In this document: positions 56,670 through 64,000 of the stretch, in pieces
Layout of the letters: each line of letters starts with the position of its first letter
Numbering within the stretch: the stretch's first letter is position 1
DNA from: Tropicimonas_B omnivorans
Lineage (GTDB): Bacteria; Pseudomonadota; Alphaproteobacteria; Rhodobacterales; Rhodobacteraceae
Reading direction: 5' to 3'
DNA length: 64,000 nt
Assembly: GCF_031846565.1 (NCBI RefSeq)
Contig: NZ_JAVRHL010000001.1
Location: 682,001-746,000, forward strand
Notes under the pieces: generated by a model
What the model saw: only the letters and a program-made list of their open reading frames with translations
What the model was told of the DNA's origin: nothing
Databases searched by the model: none
Position numbers and translations under genes: made by a program

Positions 56670-56882
56670 GCGGGGGCTCCGGATGGTGTCGGCGGATGGG
56701 GTCGGCCAAATCGTTCGGCGTTATAGTGACCGGGTGCCGGGGCGCAAGGGATAGCGGGCCGCAACGCGGGGCCGGGCGAGGTGCCGGGAGACCGCAGCGC
56801 GACAGTGGCGGCGCGGGCGCCGTCGTCGTCCTGCCCCCGATCCCTCTCATGGTCCGGACTGCTCCGGGGGGAGCCGTGCGCC

Positions 56883-58133
56883 CTATTCGGCGGCGGCCGC
56901 CATCGCGGCCACGTCCGTTTGTGCGTCATCGCGGTAGAGATAGTCCCGCGTCAGCGGCACCGCATCCTTCCTGCGGGAGAGCTGCACCTGGAAGACGCAT
57001 TGGCGGTGTTCCCGGAAGCCCAGCTCCGAGGCGATCAGGTAGTAGCGCCACATCCGCACGAAACGCGCGTCGTAGAGCTCCTCGGCGCGGTCCGCGTTCG
57101 CCATGAACCGCTCGTACCAGTGCCGCAGCGTCTCCGCGTAATGCAGCCGCCAGATCTCGACATCCGTGGTCCAGAGCGGGGTGCTCTCGACGGCCTTCGC
57201 CACCTCGGACAGGGCAGGGACGTAACCGCCGGGGAAGATGTACTTCTGGATCCAGGGCGAGGTGCCGCCCGGCGGCGCGGTGCGTCCGATGGTATGGATG
57301 AGCGCTATGCCGTCCGCGTCCAGAAGGTCGTAGACCTTGCGGAAATAGGTCTCGTATTGCGGCACGCCGACATGCTCGAACATGCCGACGGAGACGATCC
57401 GGTCGAACGAGCCCGTCACCTCGCGGTAATCCGTCAGGCGGAACTCCACCCGGTCCTCCAGGCCCGCCGCCTTCGCCCGGGCGGCCGCGACCTTCTGCTG
57501 CTCGGTGGAGAGGGTCGCACCGAGAACGGTCGCTCCGTAATCCCGCGCCAGCGTCAGACCCATCCCGCCCCAGCCGCATCCGATGTCGAGGACGCGCATG
57601 CCAGGCTCGATCCGCAGTTTCTCCGCAATATGCGCCTTCTTCTGCGCCTGCGCCTCCTCCAGCGTATCGTCAGGAGACCGGAAGTAGGCGCAGGAATACT
57701 GCTTATCCTCGTCGAGGAAGAGGTCGTAGAGTTCGCCCGACAGGTCATAGTGATGCGAGACGTTTTTCCGCGCCGTCGCCTTCGGCGCGTGTTGCTGAAG
57801 GCCCCGGCGCAGGCGGCGGAGCCGGAGGTCCAGGCCGCGCCATGCAGGCTGGTCGGGGCGTGCAGCGTTCACGGTTGCCAGTTCCAGGAGGCCGTAGAGA
57901 TCGTCGTCCTCGATCGTCAGGCCGCCGTCCACGTATCCCTCGCCAAGGCCCAGATCGGCGTTGAGGCAGATCCGGCGGGGCAGGGTCTCGTCATGGATCG
58001 TGACACGGACGATGCGGTCCGCCGCGCCCTGCGCCTGTCCGTAGTGCCGGACGGAGCCGTCTGGAAAGGTGACGTCGAGCCTGCCGACCTTCATCAGGCC
58101 GCGCAGCATTCTGTCGAGGATGCCCTCCCACAT
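56883..58133 (-). CDS. cfa: Cyclopropane-fatty-acyl-phospholipid synthase
   Basis: A 416-residue SAM enzyme that adds a methylene to unsaturated phospholipid acyl chains. The SAM site G-C-G-W-G-G is near residue 190 and the conserved Y-S-C-A-Y-F near 147. ATG at 58133 is preferred over the GTG at 58139 because AAGGAG is then 8 bases upstream. It may follow a divergent micro-ORF. Confidence 0.94.
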   Translation of the reverse strand: MWEGILDRMLRGLMKVGRLDVTFPDGSVRHYGQAQGAADRIVRVTIHDETLPRRICLNADLGLGEGYVDGGLTIEDDDLYGLLELATVNAARPDQPAWRGLDLRLRRLRRGLQQHAPKATARKNVSHHYDLSGELYDLFLDEDKQYSCAYFRSPDDTLEEAQAQKKAHIAEKLRIEPGMRVLDIGCGWGGMGLTLARDYGATVLGATLSTEQQKVAAARAKAAGLEDRVEFRLTDYREVTGSFDRIVSVGMFEHVGVPQYETYFRKVYDLLDADGIALIHTIGRTAPPGGTSPWIQKYIFPGGYVPALSEVAKAVESTPLWTTDVEIWRLHYAETLRHWYERFMANADRAEELYDARFVRMWRYYLIASELGFREHRQCVFQVQLSRRKDAVPLTRDYLYRDDAQTDVAAMAAAAE

Positions 58134-58346
58134 GGGCACATCTCCTTCGGTCGGTCATGCGTTGACGCAAATGTTAACGCGCCTCGCGGAAAGAGAAAGA
58201 GGGTGCCGCCGGCTTGCCCACTCGAGGCGCGGCAAGCGGTGTCGGCGGGACTTTCCCGAAGCGGCGAATAATTGCCGGTCCGAGCGGAACTTCAGGCGGG
58301 GATCGCAGTTGCATACCCGACAGAGATTGACACCGAGGGCACTTCA

Positions 58347-58421
58347 ATGATCGCGAAAATGATTCTCGCTTCCGGCATGATCACGGGAATGATGGCCAGC
58401 GTCGTGTTTGCCATCGTGTGA
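58347..58421 (+). CDS. Possible 24-residue membrane micro-ORF
   Basis: A 24-codon frame (MIAKMILASG... to V) whose product would be one hydrophobic helix rich in Met/Ile/Val/Ala. GAGGGC lies about 5 bases before the start. It is followed by a hairpin at 58432-58450 and a strong terminator at 58468-58498, so a short transcript ends here. No homology can be claimed at this size; it may instead be a small RNA. Confidence 0.35.
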   Translation: MIAKMILASGMITGMMASVVFAIV

Positions 58422-58467
58422 TTCCGCCCTGCGCCCCGTCTTAAGGGGCGACAGGACGTAGCAAGAG

Positions 58468-58498
58468 CGGCTGCTCCGGACCGGGGGCAGCCGTTTTT
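58468..58498 (+). terminator. Rho-independent terminator after the micro-ORF
   Basis: CGGCTGC / GCAGCCG stem, followed by five T. It lies just before the convergent ghrA-like gene (its 3' end at 58511), which fits termination from the + strand. Confidence 0.85.
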
Positions 58499-58510
58499 CG
58501 TTTCAGGTCC

Positions 58511-59446
58511 TCAGTAGCCGCTCGCGCGGTCGACGAGGGCGAGGAGCGCCTTGCCGTCTTCGCTACGGCGAATGTTCTCGGCGATGAACCGGGCGGCAGT
58601 CGTCGGCCGGGTTTCCGAGGCGACATGCGGGGTCACGGTGATTCCGGTGTGAGCCCAGAAGGGGTGCGTCTCCGGCAGTGGCTCCGTCCTGAAGACATCC
58701 AGCACAGCGTGGCCGAGCTGGCCCGCATCCAGCGCCTCTATCACCGCGTCATCGTCGATCAGCGTGCCGCGCCCGGGATTGATCAGGACGGCGCCGGGAG
58801 CGGTAGATCCCAGGGCCGCGGTATCGACGATGCTCTCGGTCTTCGGCGTTCCCGGCAGCAGGCAGATGACGAAATGCGCCCCCGCAAGCGCCTCGGTCAG
58901 GCCATCCGGGCCGGAGACGCAGCGCACGCCCTCGATCTCCCGCGGTCGCCGGCTCCAGCCGCTGACGTCGAAGCCCAAGGCTGCAAGCGCCCGCGCCACC
59001 GCTCCGCCAAGTTCGCCGAGGCCCAGGACCGCCACGCGGCGTTCGCGCGCCAGAGGAGGCACGTAAGGCTCCCACGTGCCGGACTGCCGCGCCAGGGCAT
59101 GGCCGATATTCAGGTGATGATGGAGGACATGCCCCATCACCCACTCGGTCATCCCCTCCTTCAGGCCCGGATCGGCCATCCGCGTCAGTGGCGCGGTGAG
59201 CGTCTCGTTCCCCGCGATGGTCTCGACGCCGGCCCAGAGCGACAGGACCGCCTTGAGCCGTGTGTAGGGTGCGAAATCCCGCAGATCTGGGTTCGGGGCG
59301 TACACGATGTAATCGACGGTCTCGGGCGGACCGACACCCGGCCCCAGTTCGGCAACGATTCCCGCCTCGTCCAGCGCCGCGCGGAACGGCGCCTCGTAGT
59401 CGTCCCAGAGGCCGGGCCTGGCGGAGAACAGGATCTTCAGGCTCAT
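58511..59446 (-). CDS. ghrA: GhrA-like glyoxylate/hydroxypyruvate reductase
   Basis: A 311-residue D-2-hydroxyacid dehydrogenase of the GhrA type. L-G-L-G-E-L-G-G near residue 140; catalytic residues in N-P-G-R-G-T-L-I-D, F-R-T-E-P and V-T-P-H-V-A. It starts in the rodA stop (ATGA), so it is read with the wall-elongation genes. This is the second such reductase in the window (also 37710-38669). Confidence 0.88.
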   Translation of the reverse strand: MSLKILFSARPGLWDDYEAPFRAALDEAGIVAELGPGVGPPETVDYIVYAPNPDLRDFAPYTRLKAVLSLWAGVETIAGNETLTAPLTRMADPGLKEGMTEWVMGHVLHHHLNIGHALARQSGTWEPYVPPLARERRVAVLGLGELGGAVARALAALGFDVSGWSRRPREIEGVRCVSGPDGLTEALAGAHFVICLLPGTPKTESIVDTAALGSTAPGAVLINPGRGTLIDDDAVIEALDAGQLGHAVLDVFRTEPLPETHPFWAHTGITVTPHVASETRPTTAARFIAENIRRSEDGKALLALVDRASGY

Positions 59447-60591
59447 GCGCGCCCCCGCGGGCGGTGAACATGGGCGGACTGGACGAGACCGAAGGCGGCC
59501 AGCAGCACCAGCATCGCCGAGCCGCCGTAGCTGACCAGCGGCAGCGGAACGCCCACCACGGGCGCAAGGCCCATCACCATGGACATGTTGACCGCGAAGT
59601 AGAGGAAGAAGGTCGCCGCGATGCCGATGGTCAGGAGGGCGGAGAAGCGATCCTTGTTCTGCATCGCGGACGAGATGCAGAAGACGATGATCAGCGCGTA
59701 GAGCGCGAGAAGGGACAGCCCGCCCACGAAGCCGAACTCCTCCGCCAGAGTGGTGAATATGAAGTCGGTGTGCTTCTCGGGCAGGAAGTTCAGACGGCTC
59801 TGGGTGCCTTGCATGAACCCTCGTCCGGTCCAGCCGCCGGAGCCGAGGGCGATCTTGGACTGCGTGATGTGATAGCCCGCGCCGAGCGGGTCCGTGTCGG
59901 GGTCGAGGAAGGTATCGATCCGGCGGTACTGGTAATCCTTGAGCAGCTGCCAGGGCGTGCCGCGCGATTGCAGGACCGCGGTCACGAGGCCGACACCTGA
60001 GGCGATGACGGCGGCGAAATAGGCCCAGTGGACCCCCGCGGCGAACATCACGATGCCGCTTCCCGAGACCAGAAGGATCGCGGTCCCGAGGTCGGGTTGC
60101 TTCAGGACGAGCGCGGTCGGGATGAGCACGAGAAGGAGCGGCACCAGAACCCAGAGCGGGCGGGACACCTTGTTGATGTCGAGCCAGTCGTAATAGGCGG
60201 CGAGCAGCATCACGAGGGTGATCTTGGTGAGCTCGGAGGGCTGGAGACGCACGAAGCCGAGGTCGATCCAGCGCGTCGCGCCCATTCCGGTCGTCCCGAA
60301 CAGCTCCACCCCGACGAGCAGGGCTATCGAGATCGCATAGGCCAGCGCCGCGACGTTGCGCCAGAAGAAGATCGGAACCATGGCGACGATGAACATCGCG
60401 GTCATCCCCATGGCGAACCGTTCCATCTGCGGCTCCGCCCAGGGCCTGAAGGAGCCGCCGGCCACGGAGTACAGCATCAGGAAACCGGTCGAGGCGACGG
60501 CCGTCAGAAGCACGATCAGCGCCCAGTTGAGGTAGAGCACCTTGCCGAGCCCCTTCGGGACGGACTGGACGCGGTATTCGAGATAACTCAC
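59443..60591 (-). CDS. rodA: RodA peptidoglycan glycosyltransferase, GTG start
   Basis: A 382-residue SEDS family polymerase for lateral wall growth with about ten membrane helices. Signature segments include F-M-Q-G-T-Q-S-R-L-N-F-L-P-E-K-H-T-D-F and V-S-Y-G-G-S-A-M-L. It follows mrdA with a 4-base gap. Confidence 0.96.
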   Translation of the reverse strand: MSYLEYRVQSVPKGLGKVLYLNWALIVLLTAVASTGFLMLYSVAGGSFRPWAEPQMERFAMGMTAMFIVAMVPIFFWRNVAALAYAISIALLVGVELFGTTGMGATRWIDLGFVRLQPSELTKITLVMLLAAYYDWLDINKVSRPLWVLVPLLLVLIPTALVLKQPDLGTAILLVSGSGIVMFAAGVHWAYFAAVIASGVGLVTAVLQSRGTPWQLLKDYQYRRIDTFLDPDTDPLGAGYHITQSKIALGSGGWTGRGFMQGTQSRLNFLPEKHTDFIFTTLAEEFGFVGGLSLLALYALIIVFCISSAMQNKDRFSALLTIGIAATFFLYFAVNMSMVMGLAPVVGVPLPLVSYGGSAMLVLLAAFGLVQSAHVHRPRGRA

Positions 60592-60595
60592 GCGC

Positions 60596-62518
60596 TCACG
60601 CCTTCTCGCTCGGTGGCGTGGCGCCGTCCGGACGGCGGATCAGGAGGCTGCTGAACAGGTCCTCCTGCTGCCGCCGCTGGGACGAGGGGTAGGCGTCCAG
60701 GGGCGGAATGGCTCCGTCATGGAGGGCGGAGAGCATGATGTCCCGCGCGACGGGGGCCGCGACGGCCGAACCGCCGCCGCCATGCTCGACGATGACGGAG
60801 ACGGCGATCCTGGGATTGTCCGCGGGGGCGAAGCACACGAAGAGAGCGTGGTCCCGCTCCTCCCAGGGCACGTCCGCGTTGCGGACCACGACGGAGCGGA
60901 CCTGGCTGGTCCCGGTCTTGCCGCAGAGCTGCATGTCGTCGGCGACGATGCGGCTGCGATAGGCCGTACCGCCGCGTTCGTTCATCACGCCGTACATGCC
61001 GGAGCGGATCTGCTGAAGCGTGGTCGGGCCGAGGCCGAGGGGGCCCTCCGTCTCGACCGGCTGCTCCACGCCGTTGACCGATTTGACGAGCCGCGGCTTG
61101 ATGCCCTCTCCGGTCGCCAGCCGCGCGGCCATCACGGCCAGCTGCAGCGGAGAGGCGAGGACGTAGCCCTGGCCGATGGATGCGTTGAGGCTGTCGCCCA
61201 CCAGCCATTCCTGGCCGTGGCGCTCGCGCTTGTACTGCTTCGTCGGCGCGATGCCCTCGGCCACGGCGGACATCGGCAGATCGTGCCGGATGCCGATCCC
61301 GAGCTTCCGGGCCATGGCGGAGATGTTCTCGATCCCGACGCGTTCGGCCAGTTCATAGTAGTAGACGTCACAGGACCCCTTGAGGGAGCCGTGCAGGTCC
61401 GTCCAGCCATGTCCGCCGCGCTTCCAGCAGTGGAAACGGCGCTGGCCGAGTTCCTTGTAGCCCGGGCAATAGATCGTTTCGCCGGCGGTCACGACGCCGG
61501 CCTCGAGCGCGGCGAGCGCGGTGACCATCTTGAAGGTCGAACCGGGCGGGTAGAGGCCCTGCACGGTCTTGTTCGCGAGCGGGCGGTGATCGTTCTCCGT
61601 CAGCATCGCGTAATCGGCGACCGAGATGCCACGGACGAACTTGTTGGGATCGAAGGAGGGCGCCGAGGCCATCGCCAGAAGGTCGCCCGTGCGCACGTCC
61701 ATCACCACGGAGGCGGCGCTCTCCGCGCCGAGCCGCGCCTGCGTGAAGTTCTGCAGGCGGTGGTCGATGGTGAGCTGCACGTCGCCCCCGGCGATGCCCT
61801 CCTGCCGCGACAGCTCCCGCATGACCCGTCCGCCGGCATTCACCTCGATGCGCTTGGTGCCCGCCTCGCCGCGCAGATCATCCTCCAGCTTGGCCTCGAG
61901 ACCGACCTTTCCGATCTGGAAGCCGGGAATCTGGAGCACCGGCTCGGGGTCCTCGATCTTCGACAGGTCGTAGTCGGAGACCGGGCCGACATAGCCGACG
62001 ATATGGGCGAAATCGCTTCCGAGAGGATAGTGTCGCGTCAGGCCGACCTCCGGCGTCACCCCCGGCAGGGCAGGCGCGTTCACCGCGACTTCGCTCACGT
62101 CGGCCCAGTCGAGCTGATCGGCCACGGTGACCGGAACGAAGGGCGAGCGGCGCATGATCTCCTTCATCGCGCGCTCCGAATTCTCGTCCGAGATCGGCAC
62201 GAGCGCGCGCAGACGGGCCATCGTCTCCTCGATCTCGCCGGCATCCTCGCGCACCACGACGACGCGGTAATTCTGGGCGTTGCCGGCGATCAGCGCGCCG
62301 CCCCGATCGAAGATCAGGCCCCGCGCCGGGGGAAGCAGGCGGATGTTGATGCGGTTCTCTTCGGCCAGAAGACGGAACGCGTCGGCCTGATCCACCTGCA
62401 TGTGCCGCATCCGGCCGCCGAGGACGGCCATGAAACCGAGCATCCCGGCCCCGGCGAGGAGGGACCGGCGGGTGATCCGGCGGGCGCTTTCTTCGGTATC
62501 TCTGGGGGGCCTGCGCAT
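60596..62518 (-). CDS. mrdA: Penicillin-binding protein 2 (elongasome transpeptidase)
   Basis: A 640-residue class B PBP, membrane-anchored by an N-terminal helix (residues about 20-36). Active-site S-T-F-K in Y-P-P-G-S-T-F-K, S-C-D as the S-x-N-like motif and K-T-G in C-G-K-T-G-T-S. The start at 62518 (MRRPPRDTEE) has GAGGT upstream; the frame is open much further. It overlaps mreD. Confidence 0.95.
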   Translation of the reverse strand: MRRPPRDTEESARRITRRSLLAGAGMLGFMAVLGGRMRHMQVDQADAFRLLAEENRINIRLLPPARGLIFDRGGALIAGNAQNYRVVVVREDAGEIEETMARLRALVPISDENSERAMKEIMRRSPFVPVTVADQLDWADVSEVAVNAPALPGVTPEVGLTRHYPLGSDFAHIVGYVGPVSDYDLSKIEDPEPVLQIPGFQIGKVGLEAKLEDDLRGEAGTKRIEVNAGGRVMRELSRQEGIAGGDVQLTIDHRLQNFTQARLGAESAASVVMDVRTGDLLAMASAPSFDPNKFVRGISVADYAMLTENDHRPLANKTVQGLYPPGSTFKMVTALAALEAGVVTAGETIYCPGYKELGQRRFHCWKRGGHGWTDLHGSLKGSCDVYYYELAERVGIENISAMARKLGIGIRHDLPMSAVAEGIAPTKQYKRERHGQEWLVGDSLNASIGQGYVLASPLQLAVMAARLATGEGIKPRLVKSVNGVEQPVETEGPLGLGPTTLQQIRSGMYGVMNERGGTAYRSRIVADDMQLCGKTGTSQVRSVVVRNADVPWEERDHALFVCFAPADNPRIAVSVIVEHGGGGSAVAAPVARDIMLSALHDGAIPPLDAYPSSQRRQQEDLFSSLLIRRPDGATPPSEKA

Positions 62519-62526
62519 CTGGGACC

Positions 62527-63066
62527 TCACAATCTGTGTCCGAGGGCGTCCGTCTTTCCCGGGCTCGGTTTGCGCACGTTCAGGACATGCGCGGAGAGGA
62601 AGGCGACGGCGGGGTATATCGCAGCGGTGACGAGGCCGCGGAAGACCGCGCTGCCGAAGGAGGGGCGATCCACGGCGAAGAGTGCCAGGACGGCGTGGTT
62701 CGCGGCAACCATCCCGACGAGAACAACCGTCACGAGGCCCCATTCGAAGGCGAACGGTACGTCCCGGTTTTGCGAGCGGCGCGAGCGGAGAAACTCGGTT
62801 CCCGCGATCACGAGCGCCGCTCCGAGGCCGGGCGGACGCTGGAACATGAGGTCCGTGGCCAGATAGACTGCGGCAACGAGAAGCACGGGCACATAGGCCG
62901 GGCGGCGGATCGTCCAGCAGAAGGTCAGCGCCAGCAGAAGGTCCGGCCCCGGCAGGACCGGAACCGTCATGTCGAGCGGCAAAAGCCGGACGAAGACGAT
63001 GATCGCCGCCAGAAGGAGGTAGAGCGAGCGAAATCCCCAGAGGCGGGCGGTGACGGGATCAACCAT
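62527..63066 (-). CDS. mreD: Rod shape-determining protein MreD
   Basis: A 179-residue polytopic protein with about five membrane segments, typical of MreD. It overlaps mreC at the start (63059-63066) and precedes mrdA closely. It is an accessory part of the Mre elongation complex. Confidence 0.9.
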   Translation of the reverse strand: MVDPVTARLWGFRSLYLLLAAIIVFVRLLPLDMTVPVLPGPDLLLALTFCWTIRRPAYVPVLLVAAVYLATDLMFQRPPGLGAALVIAGTEFLRSRRSQNRDVPFAFEWGLVTVVLVGMVAANHAVLALFAVDRPSFGSAVFRGLVTAAIYPAVAFLSAHVLNVRKPSPGKTDALGHRL

Positions 63067-63994
63067 TTTCGGACTGCCCCGCGGCGAGCTGGTCGATGCC
63101 CTCTTCGGGCACTGGCGGCAAAAGCGGGACGGGCTGCGGCGGCACGATGAGGGAGCCGTCCGCGGGAACCACTTCGCCCTCGTGGGAGCGCAGCACGCGC
63201 ATGAATTCGAGCCGCTCGTAATCGGCCGCGAGGCGCGTGCGGAGGCGTCCATCCGTGCCGGCGATCACCTGGCCGACGAGGATGCCCGACGGAAAGAGCC
63301 CGCCATCGCCCGAGCTGACGACCCGGTCGCCGGGGCGCACCTGGTCGAAATCCTCGATGAAATCGAGCGTCGGGGCGGAGGCGTTGTCCCCCGACAGCAT
63401 CGCGCGCTGACCGGACGGCTGGATCGTCACCGGGATGCGGCTCGCGGCATCGGTCAGGAGGATCACGCGGCTCGTCTGCTTTCCGACACCGGCGATGCGC
63501 CCCACGAGGCCGAGGCCGTCCATCGTCGCCCAGCCGTCGCGGATGCCGTCCCGGCTGCCCACGTTGAGAAGGGCGGACTGGCGGAAGGGGGACCCGCTGT
63601 CGGCCATCACCACGCCGGACACGGAGGTCAGCTTGGGGTCGAGACGGACGGAATTCAGGGCAAGGAGCTTGGCGTTCTCCTGTTCCAACTGCACCGCCGC
63701 CTCTTTCCACGCCTTCATCTGCTGAAGCTCGCGGCGGAGGTCCTGGTTCTGTTCGTAGATCCGCTGGTAGGACTGGAAGTCGTCCACCATGTCGGCGAGG
63801 CTCCGGATCGGAGCGCCGGCGAACTCGAAGCTGGGCACCACGCGGTCGAGCAGCTCCGTGCGCATCCGTTCCACGCGGGGGCTGTCGATGCGCCAGACGA
63901 CGAAGATCGCGAGGCACAGGACGATCGTCACCCCGACGAGGATGCGTCGGACCGGACTGACGTAGTCTATGCCGTTGCCTGCGCTGCGTGCCAC
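63059..63994 (-). CDS. mreC: Rod shape-determining protein MreC, GTG start
   Basis: A 311-residue periplasmic scaffold: one membrane helix near 16-35, a coiled coil at about 68-112 (Q-S-Y-Q-R-I-Y-E-Q-N-Q-D-L-R-R-E-L) and the beta-barrel MreC core after. A GTG at 63994 matches the family N-terminus (MARSAGNGIDYVSP...), but only six bases of upstream sequence are visible. mreB would lie just outside the window. Confidence 0.93.
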   Translation of the reverse strand: MARSAGNGIDYVSPVRRILVGVTIVLCLAIFVVWRIDSPRVERMRTELLDRVVPSFEFAGAPIRSLADMVDDFQSYQRIYEQNQDLRRELQQMKAWKEAAVQLEQENAKLLALNSVRLDPKLTSVSGVVMADSGSPFRQSALLNVGSRDGIRDGWATMDGLGLVGRIAGVGKQTSRVILLTDAASRIPVTIQPSGQRAMLSGDNASAPTLDFIEDFDQVRPGDRVVSSGDGGLFPSGILVGQVIAGTDGRLRTRLAADYERLEFMRVLRSHEGEVVPADGSLIVPPQPVPLLPPVPEEGIDQLAAGQSENG

Positions 63995-64000
63995 GGGTGC

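Overview
The window comes from a GC-rich alphaproteobacterium, most likely Rhodobacterales (Rhodobacter/Roseobacter relatives). The evidence is the clustered TCA genes (sucCDAB-lpd, mdh, a malyl-CoA-lyase-type gene, sdhCDAB) and several genes typical of that order: TrcR (DUF1013), a TIGR02302/DUF4175 membrane protein, TIGR02300, an H-NS/HvrA-type protein, DUF1989, DUF1737 and NnrU. Identification rests on reading the proteins; no database search was run.

Layout. 1-6.5 kb (mostly +): the 3' part of argH, two tiny lipoproteins, a DUF374 acyltransferase (-), lysA and the large TIGR02302 protein. 6.5-9.7 kb: trcR (-), then secreted RNase T2, a secreted trypsin-like protease and an Hsp20 chaperone. 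9.8-14.3 kb: a signalling module made of a short LOV blue-light receptor (-), facing a CheB-CheR-PAS-HWE histidine kinase (+) that overlaps a single-domain response regulator. 14.3-27.6 kb (mostly -): lpd, MAPEG protein, lipoprotein, sucB, sucA, sucD, sucC, then three glycosyltransferase genes lying between sucC and mdh. 28-36.2 kb (+): CoA-ester lyase, NnrU, DUF1737, sdhC, sdhD, sdhA, a lipoprotein, two P-loop sulfotransferase-like genes, sdhB.

36.3-40.9 kb: two tandem paralogous DxDxDG lipoproteins, a DUF1989 protein, 2-hydroxyacid dehydrogenase, CsaA-like tRNA-binding protein, proC, YbjN and UbiK. 41-50.7 kb: lgt, midA-like methyltransferase, pgeF, a RecD-like helicase, a LuxR solo, an H-NS-family protein behind an AT-richer upstream region, deoD, tdk, a GntR regulator, a SprT/YgjP-type metallopeptidase and TIGR02300. 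50.8-53.2 kb: tRNA-Ala(GGC), a lone small P-loop ATPase, a PLD-family protein. 53.4-64 kb (-): carB, cfa, a possible micro-ORF with a terminator (+), then the wall-elongation operon mreC-mreD-mrdA-rodA with a ghrA-like reductase.

The most interesting signal is regulatory. The promoter regions of sucC and sdhC, about 6.7 kb apart, share a near-identical paired element: two GTGATCAC palindromes whose centres are exactly 21 bp apart, conserved at 27 of 33 aligned positions when each is read in its operon's direction. It looks like the binding site of one unidentified regulator that co-ordinates both TCA operons. Both operon regions also carry surface-chemistry-type genes (glycosyltransferases; sulfotransferase-like proteins), so TCA expression may be linked to envelope modification. 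The LOV/HWE-kinase/receiver module is a second candidate system.
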